Of a stretch of 64,000 nt of DNA, positions 43,972 to 54,207 are shown piece by piece; position 1 is the first letter of the stretch, and the number at the start of each line of letters is the position of its first letter. Source of the stretch: Marixanthotalea marina. Its GTDB lineage: Bacteria; Bacteroidota; Bacteroidia; Flavobacteriales; Flavobacteriaceae. Where the stretch lies: positions 310,001-374,000 of the forward strand of contig JAHLEH010000001.1 of assembly GCA_018883545.1 (NCBI GenBank). The letters run 5' to 3'. The position numbers were made by a program, and so were the translations under genes. Under the pieces are notes generated by a model that saw only the letters and a program-made list of their open reading frames with translations, was not told the origin of the DNA and ran no database searches.

Positions 43972-46038
43972 ATGAACAAACCAAAACGATACACCATTAC
44001 TACGGCATTACCTTACACCAACGGTCCTATTCACATAGGTCATTTGGCAGGCGTTTATGTGCCGGCCGATATTTATGCACGTTATTTACGCCTTACAGGA
44101 AACGATGTGGTTTTAATTGGTGGAAGTGATGAACATGGCGTGCCTATTACCATCAAAGCTAAAAATGAAGGTGTGTCCCCGCAGGATGTGGTAGATAAAT
44201 ACCATGCCATCATTAAAAAGTCGTTTGAAGAGTTTGGTATTTCATACGATAATTATTCGCGTACCTCGGCTAAAATCCATCACGATACGGCGTCTGAATT
44301 TTTCAAAACCTTGTATGATAAAGGCGAGTTTATAGAAGAAACATCAGAACAGTTATACGACGAACAAGCCAATCAATTTTTGGCCGATCGTTTTGTAACA
44401 GGAACATGTCCGAAATGTGGAAACGAAGAAGCCTATGGCGACCAATGTGAAAAATGTGGTTCCAGTTTAAATGCTACCGATTTAATCAACCCTAAGTCGG
44501 CCATCACAGGGAATGTGCCAACTTTAAAGAAAACCAAGCATTGGTATTTACCTTTAGATAAGCACGAAGCCTTTTTAAAAGAGTGGATTTTAGAAGGCCA
44601 CAAAAAAGATTGGAAACCCAATGTGTACGGACAAGTAAAATCGTGGATTGACGATGGTTTGCGTCCGCGTGCCGTCACCCGTGATTTAGATTGGGGCATT
44701 CCTGTTCCCGTTGAAGGCGGCGAAGGCAAAGTGTTGTACGTATGGTTTGATGCGCCTATTGGTTATATTTCCTCTACCAAAGAATGGGCAGAACGTGAAG
44801 GCAAAGATTGGGAGCCCTACTGGAAAAGCGACGATACCAAATTGGTACATTTTATAGGGAAAGACAATATTGTATTTCACTGTATTATTTTCCCGGCCAT
44901 GTTAAAAAGTGAAGGCAGTTATATTTTACCCGATAACGTGCCTGCCAATGAGTTTTTAAATTTAGAAGGCAATAAACTATCAACTTCAAAAAACTGGGCG
45001 GTATGGTTGCCAGATTATTTAAAAGAATTCCCCAACCAACAAGATGTATTGCGTTATGCGTTAACTGCCAATGCACCTGAAACTAAGGATAACGATTTCA
45101 CATGGAAAGATTTTCAGGCGCGAAACAACAATGAATTGGTGGCTATTTTTGGAAATTTCATCAACCGTGTGGTGGTATTAACCAATAAATATTACAATGG
45201 CGTTGTGCCAGAGCCAGCTGAATTTACACAAACAGATGAAGAAACCTTGGCGGCGTTAAAAGCGTATCCAGAGGTTATTGCCAGTTCCATTGAGCGTTAC
45301 CGCTTTAGGGAAGCCCAACAGGAACTAATGAATTTAGCGCGTTTGGGCAATAAATATTTAGCTGATGAAGAACCTTGGAAAGTTATAAAAGTAGATGAAG
45401 CCCGTACCAAAACCATTATGTATGTGGCCTTGCAGATTGCCAGTGGTTTGGCAACCGTTAGCGAACCGTTTTTACCATTTACGTCTGAAAAGCTTAAAAA
45501 TATCCTTTGTCATTCCTCACTTGATGCGGAATCCACTTGGAACGACATTGCTTCAAAAGAGATGCTGTTGCTATCAGGGCACCAAATAGGACAAGCAGAA
45601 TTGTTATTTTCTAAAATTGAAGATGAAACCATTCAATTTCAATTGGATAAATTAGAAAGCAGTAAAAAAGCCAATGAAGCGGCCAATAAAAAAGTAGAAC
45701 CTCAAAAAGAAACCATTACGTATGAAGATTTTGCGAAATTGGATATGCGTGTGGGCACCATTATAGAAGCTGAAAAAATGCCAAAAACCAAAAAATTGTT
45801 GGTTTTAAAAGTCGATACAGGTATTGATACGCGTACCATCGTTTCAGGAATTGCCGAAAGCTTTACGCCCGAAGAAGTGATTGGTAAAAAAGTGACAGTT
45901 TTAGTAAACCTAGCACCTAGGGCGTTACGCGGAGTGGAAAGCCAAGGCATGATACTAATGACCGAAACCGCTGATGGTAAATTGGTATTTGTTAATCCAG
46001 ATGATGCAGATGTGTCTAACGGATTGAAGATAAGCTAG
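43972..46038 (+). CDS. metG: Methionine--tRNA ligase
   Basis: A 688-residue class I synthetase that charges tRNA-Met. The HIGH-type motif is IHIGHLAG near residue 20, the zinc-binding part has CPKCG and CEKCG, and the KMSKS-type motif is [11 protein letters not shown]-terminal tRNA-binding (EMAP/Trbp111-like) domain ends the protein ([21 protein letters not shown]). Between them, near residues 513-530 ([11 protein letters not shown]), is a segment encoded by a palindromic repeat-like sequence. The length is normal for the long bacterial type. Confidence 0.96.
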   Translation: MNKPKRYTITTALPYTNGPIHIGHLAGVYVPADIYARYLRLTGNDVVLIGGSDEHGVPITIKAKNEGVSPQDVVDKYHAIIKKSFEEFGISYDNYSRTSAKIHHDTASEFFKTLYDKGEFIEETSEQLYDEQANQFLADRFVTGTCPKCGNEEAYGDQCEKCGSSLNATDLINPKSAITGNVPTLKKTKHWYLPLDKHEAFLKEWILEGHKKDWKPNVYGQVKSWIDDGLRPRAVTRDLDWGIPVPVEGGEGKVLYVWFDAPIGYISSTKEWAEREGKDWEPYWKSDDTKLVHFIGKDNIVFHCIIFPAMLKSEGSYILPDNVPANEFLNLEGNKLSTSKNWAVWLPDYLKEFPNQQDVLRYALTANAPETKDNDFTWKDFQARNNNELVAIFGNFINRVVVLTNKYYNGVVPEPAEFTQTDEETLAALKAYPEVIASSIERYRFREAQQELMNLARLGNKYLADEEPWKVIKVDEARTKTIMYVALQIASGLATVSEPFLPFTSEKLKNILCHSSLDAESTWNDIASKEMLLLSGHQIGQAELLFSKIEDETIQFQLDKLESSKKANEAANKKVEPQKETITYEDFAKLDMRVGTIIEAEKMPKTKKLLVLKVDTGIDTRTIVSGIAESFTPEEVIGKKVTVLVNLAPRALRGVESQGMILMTETADGKLVFVNPDDADVSNGLKIS
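45509..45535. repeat. REP-like palindrome inside the metG coding frame
   Basis: Inverted repeat TTCCTCA-cttga-TGCGGAA (45513-45531; one mismatch), within GTCATTCC...GGAATCCA, the words of a common flavobacterial intergenic repeat. It is read in frame as part of [10 protein letters not shown] in the linker between the synthetase core and the C-terminal domain. Confidence 0.5.
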
Positions 46039-46041
46039 ACC

Positions 46042-48159
46042 ATGATTTCATACATTGTTTCCAATACCAACTTACCGGAACTTTCCGTTAAGAATACCCT
46101 TGCTTTACTGAAAGAAGATTGCACTATCCCTTTTATTTCACGCTATAGAAAAGAACGCACGGGAAATTTAGACGAAGTACAGATAGCTGATATTGTAAAG
46201 TACAAAGAGCAATTTGAAGCTTTGGAAAAACGCAAGGAAACCATTTTGAAAGCCTTAACGGAGCAAGAGGTTTTAACAGCAGCATTAGAGCAAAAAATAA
46301 GGGGAGCAGTTGACATAACTACTTTGGAAGATCTATACCTTCCTTATAAAAAAAGCCGAAAAACCAAAGCCGAAAAAGCACGACAGCAAGGGTTGGAACC
46401 GTTGGCTAAAATCATCATGAGCCAAAATGCGAACGACATTGAATCGGTGGCGTATCGGTATGTAAAAGGAGATGTAACTTCTGTTGATGATGCCTTGGAA
46501 GGTGCACGCCATATTATTTCTGAATGGATTAATGAGCGCACCGATTTTAGAAATCAAATTCGCTATCAATTAGAACGCTTTGCTGTTATTTCAACCAAAG
46601 TCGTGAAAGCTAAAGAAAGCGAAGAAGACGCCCAAAAATTCCGCGATTATTTTGATTGGAATGAATCGTTAAGTCGTATACCCTCGCATCGTTTGTTGGC
46701 CATTCTACGTGCTGAAAGTGAAGGCTTTATAAAAACCAAAATAGAGATTGATGACGAGCGTGCTTTAAACAAAATGGAAAGTCGTTTAATACGTTCCAAT
46801 AACGATTGTGCTGAGCAAATTCAACAGGCTCTAAAAGACGCCTACAAACGATTATTGCTACCATCACTAAGCAACGAAGCACTACAAAATGCCAAAGCCA
46901 AAGCTGATGAAGCAGCTATTTCGGTATTTGCCAAAAATTTAAAGCAATTGTTGTTGGGCTCACCCTTGGGTGAAAAACGAGTCTTGGCCATCGACCCCGG
47001 TTTTAGAACCGGTTGTAAAGTGGTGTGTTTGGATGCGCAAGGCAACTTAAAGCACAACGAAACTATTTATCCGCATCCGCCACAAAATGACAGTTCTGGT
47101 GCGATTAAAAAAATAAGCACATTAACCGAAGCCTATAAAATTGAAGCCATTGCCATTGGTAATGGAACGGCTTCCAGGGAAACGGAGAGCTTAATTAGGC
47201 GTATTCATTTTAAAAATGACATTCAGGTGTTTGTGGTCAGTGAAGCGGGTGCCAGTATTTATTCTGCTTCTAAAATTGCCCGAGAGGAATTTCCAAATTA
47301 CGATGTTACAGTGCGAGGCGCTGTGTCTATTGGCCGCCGATTGCAAGATCCTTTGGCCGAATTGGTAAAAATTGAACCTAAAAGTATAGGTGTGGGTCAA
47401 TACCAACACGATGTAGACCAAACTAAACTTAAAAACGAACTCGATAGGGTAGTAGAAAGTTGTGTGAATGCCGTGGGTGTGAATATTAATACCGCTAGTA
47501 AAAGTTTGTTAAGCTATGTGTCTGGAATTGGAGAAAAACTAGCTGAAAATATAGTTGACTATCGTTCTGAAAATGGTGCCTTTAAGAGCAGACAAACTAT
47601 CTTGAAGGTTTCTAGATTGGGTAATAAAGCTTTTGAACAAGGTGCTGCTTTTTTAAGAATTAAAGATGCTGAAAATCCATTGGACGATTCAGCGGTACAT
47701 CCAGAAAGTTATGCTATTGTTGAACAAATGGCTAGCGATTTGGGTAAAACGGTTAAAGAGCTTATCGGTAATTCGGCAATCATCAAACAAATCGATTTAA
47801 AAAAATACTGTACCGAAACTGTTGGTTTGCCTACTTTGGAAGACATTATAAAAGAACTTGAAAAACCAGGATTGGACATTCGTGAACAGGCTAAGGTCTT
47901 TACTTTTAATCAAAATATAAGAACCATTGACGATTTGCGTGAAGGACAATTACTGCCGGGCATTATAAATAACATTACCAACTTTGGGGCGTTTGTAGAT
48001 GTGGGCATTAAGGAAAGTGGCTTGATTCATATTTCGAATTTATCGGATGGTTTCGTTTCCGATGTTAATGCGCATGTGCATTTGCATCAACAAGTTATCG
48101 TTAAAGTTTTGGAGGTCGACAAAACCAGAAAACGAATTCAGTTGAAACTACACAACTAG
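46042..48159 (+). CDS. tex: Tex family S1 RNA-binding transcription accessory protein
   Basis: A 705-residue nucleic-acid-binding protein: an N-terminal helical Tex domain, the YqgF/RuvC-like fold (LAIDPGFRTGCKVV), helix-hairpin-helix motifs (LLSYVSGIGEKLAENIVDYR) and a C-terminal S1 RNA-binding domain (GQLLPGIINNITNFGAFVDVGIKESGLIHISNL). Its role in transcription accessory functions is general. It starts 3 bp after metG. Confidence 0.94.
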   Translation: MISYIVSNTNLPELSVKNTLALLKEDCTIPFISRYRKERTGNLDEVQIADIVKYKEQFEALEKRKETILKALTEQEVLTAALEQKIRGAVDITTLEDLYLPYKKSRKTKAEKARQQGLEPLAKIIMSQNANDIESVAYRYVKGDVTSVDDALEGARHIISEWINERTDFRNQIRYQLERFAVISTKVVKAKESEEDAQKFRDYFDWNESLSRIPSHRLLAILRAESEGFIKTKIEIDDERALNKMESRLIRSNNDCAEQIQQALKDAYKRLLLPSLSNEALQNAKAKADEAAISVFAKNLKQLLLGSPLGEKRVLAIDPGFRTGCKVVCLDAQGNLKHNETIYPHPPQNDSSGAIKKISTLTEAYKIEAIAIGNGTASRETESLIRRIHFKNDIQVFVVSEAGASIYSASKIAREEFPNYDVTVRGAVSIGRRLQDPLAELVKIEPKSIGVGQYQHDVDQTKLKNELDRVVESCVNAVGVNINTASKSLLSYVSGIGEKLAENIVDYRSENGAFKSRQTILKVSRLGNKAFEQGAAFLRIKDAENPLDDSAVHPESYAIVEQMASDLGKTVKELIGNSAIIKQIDLKKYCTETVGLPTLEDIIKELEKPGLDIREQAKVFTFNQNIRTIDDLREGQLLPGIINNITNFGAFVDVGIKESGLIHISNLSDGFVSDVNAHVHLHQQVIVKVLEVDKTRKRIQLKLHN

Positions 48160-48267
48160 TTTAATAACCTTATCCACAAATTATATAATATTAATATTGA
48201 ATTTTGTAATTATTGGCAACATCCATTGTGGTAATTTTGTACGTATAATTATTAAATTAATTAACGT

Positions 48268-48747
48268 ATGAAAAAAATAATATCGGCATTAAGTATATGC
48301 GCCCTTTTAATTACGGTCTCCTGTGGATCTTCAAAAATCGTAAGAACATCAGAAAAAACCATAAAAGGTAATTGGGTTTTAAGCTCAATTATGTACAGTC
48401 AATCAGGAACTTATAACACAGCCTTGCTTAGTGATGTTTCAAAAGAATGTTTTGAAGGCAGTACATGGCAGTTTGTTCCGAACAACAATACGGGAATCTA
48501 TACAATTAACGATTCCGATTGTTCAACAGGTGAAAGATATTTTGTGTTTACCATACAGGAAGTTAATGCAGAGACAGGGCTGTATAATTTTTTGCTAAAA
48601 CCTACAAACGAGAGGTACAAATCGGAAACCAATCAAGGGTTTAGGTTAAAACTTTCAGCTTTATCCGATATGGCCATGCAATGGCAACAAACTGTAAATG
48701 TTGCCGGAAGTCCCCTTACAATAAATATGAATTTTACTAAACAATAA
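48268..48747 (+). CDS. Lipocalin-like lipoprotein
   Basis: A 159-residue lipoprotein; lipobox at about residue 19 (LLITVSC). The body (IKGNWVLSSIMYSQSG, then the C-terminal LKLSALSDMAMQWQQTV) resembles small lipocalin-type beta-barrels annotated in Bacteroidota. No ligand can be assigned. It is followed 6 bp later by the OmpA-like gene. Confidence 0.76.
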   Translation: MKKIISALSICALLITVSCGSSKIVRTSEKTIKGNWVLSSIMYSQSGTYNTALLSDVSKECFEGSTWQFVPNNNTGIYTINDSDCSTGERYFVFTIQEVNAETGLYNFLLKPTNERYKSETNQGFRLKLSALSDMAMQWQQTVNVAGSPLTINMNFTKQ

Positions 48748-48753
48748 AAACAA

Positions 48754-49458
48754 ATGAAAACAATTATAAATAGAATAGCAATTTTAGTTTTAGCGGTTGT
48801 TTTATCTATTGGTTTTACCAATTGTAAAGCAGTACAAAATGCAAACAACAAACAAAAAGGAGCGGTTATTGGTGCCACTGGAGGCGCTATTTTGGGAGCC
48901 ATTATAGGTAACAATGTAGGTAAAGGAGGCAATGGAGAATTGGGAGCTGTTATAGGTGGTGTTGTTGGGGGTACTGCAGGTGTAATTATAGGAAACCAAA
49001 TGGATAAACAGGCGCAACGCATTGAAGAGGAAATACCAGGTGCTGAAGTTGAACGTGTAGATGATGGTATTGTGGTGACTTTTGACGAAGGCAGTGGGGT
49101 GTATTTTGCAACGAACATGTATAACATTAATTCTGCATCGGAAACAACTTTAAATAAACTAATTGGAGTTTTTAAAGAATATCCAGACACTAATTTATTG
49201 GTAGTTGGGCATACAGATAGCCAAGGTTCAGAAGATTATAATATGACACTTTCTAAGAATCGTGCGTATGCTGTAACCAATTATTTAACAAGCCACGGTA
49301 TTTCTGGAAGTAGGTTAACAACAAATTGGTTTGGTGAAACACAACCTATGTATGATAACACAACTGCAGAAGGGCGCGCTAAAAACAGACGGGTGAACAT
49401 CGCTATTTTGCCAAATGAGAAAATGATAGAAGATGCAAAAAAGGAAGCAAGCAATTAA
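48754..49458 (+). CDS. OmpA-family lipoprotein with glycine-zipper region
   Basis: A 234-residue outer-membrane lipoprotein. The signal ends at a lipobox cysteine near residue 24 (SIGFTNC), followed by a glycine-zipper stretch (GAVIGATGGAILGAIIGNNVG... GGVVGGTAGVIIGNQ) and a C-terminal OmpA domain that binds peptidoglycan (LLVVGHTDSQGSEDYNMTLSKNRAYAV, NRRVNIAI). It probably links outer membrane and cell wall. Confidence 0.93.
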   Translation: MKTIINRIAILVLAVVLSIGFTNCKAVQNANNKQKGAVIGATGGAILGAIIGNNVGKGGNGELGAVIGGVVGGTAGVIIGNQMDKQAQRIEEEIPGAEVERVDDGIVVTFDEGSGVYFATNMYNINSASETTLNKLIGVFKEYPDTNLLVVGHTDSQGSEDYNMTLSKNRAYAVTNYLTSHGISGSRLTTNWFGETQPMYDNTTAEGRAKNRRVNIAILPNEKMIEDAKKEASN

Positions 49459-49483
49459 CATTATATAACACTTAAATAAAAGA

Positions 49484-49516
49484 AAAAGGCTCCATTCAAA
49501 TTGAATGGAGCCTTTT
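49484..49516. terminator. Bidirectional terminator after the OmpA and TerB genes
   Basis: Perfect stem GGCTCCATTCAA / TTGAATGGAGCC with A-run upstream and T-run downstream, between convergent genes. Confidence 0.9.
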
Positions 49517-49536
49517 CTGGTTTCAAGAATATGATT

Positions 49537-49968
49537 TTATTTGTTCATATTTTTAATTTCATGAACAAAGGTATCTAAGTCAGCACCATTGGATACCAAG
49601 GTTAAAGCTTTATCTACTATATACTTTACATTAACCGCATGGAAACCTAATCCAACACCAATTTTATTTAAAAGTCTGTGTTCTGGGTCGCCATCTATTT
49701 GATCTATATGTACCATTCTTACCAAATCGTACAAACGCTCTAAGCGTCTATCGTATTCAACAGGTGGATTGATTGGGTGTGATTGGTAATCTTTCAAAAT
49801 AATCTTGTAATCACTTTCGCTAATATCCAAATTATTGGCCAATCTGTCCAAGAATGCTTTTTCGTCATCGGTAATAACACCATCGGCCATAGCCACGCGA
49901 ACTATAGCAGCAAAGTGGTCTTCATTACGTTTTTTAAAACCACTATCAAATAAATCTGAAATTGACAT
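49537..49968 (-). CDS. TerB-like protein
   Basis: A 143-residue soluble helical protein of the TerB (tellurite-resistance/DjlA) fold, with VRVAMADGVITDDEKAFLDRLANNLDIS, the acidic metal-site-like pattern of the family. No other ter genes lie nearby, so tellurite resistance is not implied. Confidence 0.84.
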   Translation of the reverse strand: MSISDLFDSGFKKRNEDHFAAIVRVAMADGVITDDEKAFLDRLANNLDISESDYKIILKDYQSHPINPPVEYDRRLERLYDLVRMVHIDQIDGDPEHRLLNKIGVGLGFHAVNVKYIVDKALTLVSNGADLDTFVHEIKNMNK

Positions 49969-50193
49969 ATTATATATTTTTAAAGTCGTGCAAACCTACA
50001 TATTTTTTTCATTTTTATAGGCTAAAAAAAACCTAAAACAATAAAAAGTATAACATATAAAGTTAATTAATAAAAGTTGGTTTGTAAAATTTTCTTATCT
50101 GTTTTCAATTTGAAATTTGTTTTGGTAAAAACAAAAAGTTACTGAAAGCTAATTTCAGCAACTTTTTTAATGTTAAGAGAAAGGTGTTTGCTT

Positions 50194-51549
50194 TTACCAA
50201 GCACCAATGAAGTGACTTCCTGCTACGTTAACCAATTCAGCACCTTTGGTTACTTCACCAGTTTCAGTATTTACAACGTATATGTTTCCATTTTTACCAA
50301 CAGGGGCTTGGGTTAAGTAAATTTCATTGCCATCAACAGCGAAGCCTTGGTATTGGAACAAATAGAAATCTGGGTCGTATGGAATGTCTTCTATTTTTGT
50401 AGCGGTTCTAGCTTCTAAATCTACAAGAGCAAAAAAGCCTTGCGCGCCGGCTACACCTTCTGCTGAACCAGCATGCCTATAAGCCAATACGGCCTTACCG
50501 TTTCCTGCAGGTCTCCAAGCAAGAATATAGGCGTCTTCTACGCCCAAAGCAGCATCCAAATTAAACACATACGAATCGTCATATTGGTTATTTGCATCAA
50601 TTTTTAAGATGTGTGACCCGTTAGGATCTCCTTGATTGGCTTGGTAAACACTTCCATTGTAAAGAAACGCATTAATACTACGATAGCCATTTGTATTTCC
50701 ATATCCTACAGTAGATGTTATGATTGTTGGATTTAACAAAGAAGGATAATCTAATACAATGGTTTTAGAACCTAAAACTTCACCATTTCTGTCGGTTTCA
50801 CCAGTAGCAGGGTCAACTTTACTTAAGCGAGCTCCAATATATAATTTGTTACCGGCGGCATTCAAAGTTGGCATATCTATTCTTGAAATATAGTAGCCGT
50901 TCGCTTCTTCTTCGGCACTTAAAGGAATACTTTGCTCTTCGAAGTTTTTTATTAATGAATTTTCTAAATCTAAAGTAACGACGCCCATAGTTGCTTCGGT
51001 ACGCAAATAAGTGTCGTCTGTTGCATCATTTGGTGTGCCGTTATCATCAAATTGATGTTCGGTAGATACATAAACAGCGGCCCCAGTTTTATCGCCATCG
51101 AACAATTTAATCCATCTTGGAGCATTACCCACGTAAGGAGCAATACTAACTTCGGTACCAGTTTGCACAAAGTTTTGTCCGCCTTTTACAAGGTATTTAG
51201 AATAGTTGCCACCAGTATCTCCTGCGTAGCTAATGTTAAAAATAGTATTGCCATCTTCAGAAGCCTGCAAACGAGCTGTTCTGTTAGATGGTACTATGAA
51301 GCCATTATCGAAAGGCGCAATGGATTTTGTAGGGTCTTTGGCATCTTCAGCACTAAGGGCGTAAATTAAGGTGCCCCCGTTGCCATCTCCTGGGTTTTCT
51401 CCCATTCTGGCGGCAGCAATGGTTATCCATCTGCTTTCAGTTGGCTCTGGTTCTGGGGTTATAGTGTTATCATCGCTGCTGCATGCGGTAAGGCCAACGG
51501 TTAAAATGGCGGCTGCAAAAGCATTTAAATTTAATAGGTGACGTTTCAT
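50194..51549 (-). CDS. Surface lipoprotein paired with TonB receptor (DUF4374-like)
   Basis: A 451-residue lipoprotein: lipobox at about residue 23 (VGLTACSS) followed by acidic SDDN, a pattern of surface-exposed Bacteroidota lipoproteins. The body has beta-propeller-like repeats (YVSTEHQFDDNG, LYIGARLSKVDPATGETD, IYVVNTETGEVTKG). The assignment to the DUF4374 family is from memory. It lies 20 bp downstream of the TonB receptor gene and most likely helps it bind a ligand, perhaps a siderophore or metal complex. Confidence 0.75.
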   Translation of the reverse strand: MKRHLLNLNAFAAAILTVGLTACSSDDNTITPEPEPTESRWITIAAARMGENPGDGNGGTLIYALSAEDAKDPTKSIAPFDNGFIVPSNRTARLQASEDGNTIFNISYAGDTGGNYSKYLVKGGQNFVQTGTEVSIAPYVGNAPRWIKLFDGDKTGAAVYVSTEHQFDDNGTPNDATDDTYLRTEATMGVVTLDLENSLIKNFEEQSIPLSAEEEANGYYISRIDMPTLNAAGNKLYIGARLSKVDPATGETDRNGEVLGSKTIVLDYPSLLNPTIITSTVGYGNTNGYRSINAFLYNGSVYQANQGDPNGSHILKIDANNQYDDSYVFNLDAALGVEDAYILAWRPAGNGKAVLAYRHAGSAEGVAGAQGFFALVDLEARTATKIEDIPYDPDFYLFQYQGFAVDGNEIYLTQAPVGKNGNIYVVNTETGEVTKGAELVNVAGSHFIGAW

Positions 51550-51569
51550 TTGTTATTATATTTAGGTGA

Positions 51570-53993
51570 TTAAAAATTATTGATTAAGTAATTTAATTTT
51601 AGGTAAAAAGCCCTGCCCGGTTTTTGCACGGATAGATTGTCGTACACTGGTTTGTCGAATATATTTTTAACATCGAAACTCAAAACGAGCTTCTTATTGG
51701 GAAAGCTGTAGCTAAGTCCAAAATCTTGTGCTAATTGTTGTGGGACTTTAAAAAAATCATCCCCTACGGTGTTTGACCCTTGTGGAACTAGGTACGAGAA
51801 CTCATTGGTAAAATACATGGTGTAGAACAGGTTTAATTGCGAGTTTTTTTGAATGATATCTTTGAATGAATAGCGCAAGTTTCCATTCATGGTAAAAAAG
51901 GGTGTGTTTGGTACGGCAACTTTTACCCCTCTGTTTTCAATGTTTAAGTTGAAACGGGACATATTGAAATTGAATGACAGATTATTGTTGTAAGTGTAGT
52001 TCAATTGTGCATCTATTCCTTTAGAGGTTCCACTGCCTTGATTTACATAGAGCACAAGCTCATCATCAACATTTAAAGAAGTTTCTATAGGCAAACCAAT
52101 TCTGTCCTTAATGTTTCGGGTGAAAAAATTGGTGGAAATTGAGAAACCGTGTTTTTTTATGTTAAATGTTCCAAGCCTAAATCCAAGGTTGTAATTGTTG
52201 CTTAGTTCTGGGTTGATGCTTGGGTTTGCCACAACATTGTCGCCATCGTTACCAAAAACCTCCGTTTCATTTGGTAAGCGTATGGCCTTTTCGGCTGAGG
52301 TTAGCAAGGTAATATTGGGAAAAATGCTATATGAAAGGGCAAAACCATACCCTTCATAAGTTTTATTACTGCTTATAATTTCATCTACTACGATGTCGTT
52401 GTTATTTTCATCTTTTTCTATAGTAGGATCTATATTTACTGTTTTTTGCTGATAGTGTTTTCCAAACGCACTCGCTTGAAGTTTGTCATCGAAAGCGTTT
52501 AGTTCGTATGTAAAAGATAGAATGTTTTTGTGCAGATCTCTTGTGCCTCTAAAGGTGTTTTCTAAAAGAGACCGCAATGCATCACTGTCCTCTCTATCTA
52601 TACGACTATACAAATGGTTTAGTAAGATTTTGTGATGTTCGTTAATGGCATAAGATAATCCCGATCTAATAGATGTTACATTTCTATTAATTTTAGCTAA
52701 AGTTGGACCACCTTCTTGTTGGGAACCCCAAGAATATTGGTATTCATTACCTCTAAAGTCAATAGCTCTTTTGCCATTCCAACTGTAAGCCCAAGCAACA
52801 GTATCGTTAACCATACGATTTCTTTTACCATGTAGGCCATTTATATTTATATCGAGCCCTTTGGTAAAAAGGTCTTTCTTTTGGTAGGTTAAATTCGCCA
52901 GAAGCGCATCCGATTCCATAAATCTGCCTTTGTAAGGCATAATGGTCATAAAAGCACCATGTTGTATTTCTTTGTAATCGTCAGAGCCCGTAAAGCCAAT
53001 TAAAAATTGGTCTGCCCATTTAACATCGGTAAAGCCAATTTGAGCCATGCCACCTGTAGATTTATAAGCATCGTTAAACCTTCTTGCGGTGATTGGCGTT
53101 TGTACGCCACCTATGCCCGTTACTACAACACTCCTGCCACTAACTTTATAATCGTTATCAGAATAATTATAAAAAGCAGAAGCTTTTACGGTAAATCCGG
53201 ATTTATTTAAGCGGTATAAGCCATTTACATTTGCTTGTAAGGTGTTAAACGATCCGTAAGAAACCGATGCATTTAAGTTGTTTGTTGTAGTGTTTTGTAG
53301 CACAATATTGATGGCGCCTCCCAAAGCGTCATCTGCCAGATGTCCTGGAACTACACCTTTGTAAACCTCAATTTTTTTAATCATTGAAGGCGGGATGCTG
53401 TTTAAACTAAACGAGGAACCGTACATGGAAATAGGGATTCCATCAATAAAAACACGTACGGCACTTCCGGACAAACCATTCAACATATATTCTACATTAG
53501 AGCCCAAACCACCATTTTGACGAATCTTTACTCCAACAGTTGTATTGAGTAATTCATTAGTTTGAATGTTTCTAATACTAGCTTCTTTGGTTTCCAAAAC
53601 ATTCACCGCAAAGCCCTTATCTTCGGTTTTTCGCTTTTCGGTTTTCGCTTTAACCAAAACTTCCTCTAAGTCTTGGTGGTCTGTAATTTCTAAGGAAATG
53701 GTTATGTTTTGTTGTGAGGCGTTGATAGAGGTTTGGATGATTTTCGTTTTGGCATTCAACGATTGAATTTCTATAGTATAATTACCGTAAGGAATATTAT
53801 CGAAAGAAAAGATGCCATCAAAATTAGTTGCGGTTTCCAGTTTTGTTGAATCACCTTTTAAAGCAACGTAGGATCCTATTGCAGGTTCGTTATTGTTAAA
53901 CTTAACAAGTCCTTTCAAGTTTCCATTTTGTGCAGTAAGAGTACAGCTAATAAGGAACAAGAAGAATATAGAATATTTAAAGTTGGTTGGCAT
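51570..53993 (-). CDS. TonB-dependent outer-membrane receptor
   Basis: An 807-residue receptor: signal peptide (IFFLFLISCTLTAQ), carboxypeptidase-regulatory-like domain (about 25-110), plug domain (about 115-230, with VRVFIDGIPISMYG and DDALGGAINIV) and a C-terminal beta-barrel ending in LKLNYLINNF. It imports a substrate across the outer membrane using TonB energy. The upstream region has a DtxR-like palindrome (54023-54043), so iron-linked control is likely. The substrate could be a siderophore. Confidence 0.94.
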   Translation of the reverse strand: MPTNFKYSIFFLFLISCTLTAQNGNLKGLVKFNNNEPAIGSYVALKGDSTKLETATNFDGIFSFDNIPYGNYTIEIQSLNAKTKIIQTSINASQQNITISLEITDHQDLEEVLVKAKTEKRKTEDKGFAVNVLETKEASIRNIQTNELLNTTVGVKIRQNGGLGSNVEYMLNGLSGSAVRVFIDGIPISMYGSSFSLNSIPPSMIKKIEVYKGVVPGHLADDALGGAINIVLQNTTTNNLNASVSYGSFNTLQANVNGLYRLNKSGFTVKASAFYNYSDNDYKVSGRSVVVTGIGGVQTPITARRFNDAYKSTGGMAQIGFTDVKWADQFLIGFTGSDDYKEIQHGAFMTIMPYKGRFMESDALLANLTYQKKDLFTKGLDININGLHGKRNRMVNDTVAWAYSWNGKRAIDFRGNEYQYSWGSQQEGGPTLAKINRNVTSIRSGLSYAINEHHKILLNHLYSRIDREDSDALRSLLENTFRGTRDLHKNILSFTYELNAFDDKLQASAFGKHYQQKTVNIDPTIEKDENNNDIVVDEIISSNKTYEGYGFALSYSIFPNITLLTSAEKAIRLPNETEVFGNDGDNVVANPSINPELSNNYNLGFRLGTFNIKKHGFSISTNFFTRNIKDRIGLPIETSLNVDDELVLYVNQGSGTSKGIDAQLNYTYNNNLSFNFNMSRFNLNIENRGVKVAVPNTPFFTMNGNLRYSFKDIIQKNSQLNLFYTMYFTNEFSYLVPQGSNTVGDDFFKVPQQLAQDFGLSYSFPNKKLVLSFDVKNIFDKPVYDNLSVQKPGRAFYLKLNYLINNF

Positions 53994-54022
53994 TTAATAA
54001 ATTTTTCAGCAAAATTAAACTT

Positions 54023-54043
54023 ATTTAGACTAAGTCCAAATAA
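54023..54043. promoter_or_regulatory. DtxR-like palindrome upstream of the TonB receptor
   Basis: A near-perfect 21-bp palindrome with arms TATTTAGAC and GTCCAAATA around three bases. It begins 30 bp before the receptor start. The half-site TTTAGAC recurs at the second receptor promoter (61610-61625), next to a DtxR-type repressor gene. Confidence 0.5.
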
Positions 54044-54207
54044 AAATAGAATTTTTATAATATTTTATTTAAACCAATTCTAAATTAGTGTTCTGTAAAT
54101 TTTTAGGCTGTTTTTTTGAAAAAAATGAGTGTAAAACAATTTTAAAAAGCGAGGTATTATTAAAAAAGATATCAAATACTATATTTGTAACCTTAATTCA
54201 AGAATTC

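Noticed and set aside
49537-49968. TerB-like gene as tellurite resistance
   Set aside because: No other ter genes are present, and the isolated TerB fold is common in proteins of other roles.
54088-54207. Longer N-terminus of Mfd (40 extra residues)
   Set aside because: The extra part is AT-rich, lacks similarity to the family start, and overlaps the likely promoter; the GTG at 54208 gives the usual Mfd N-terminus.
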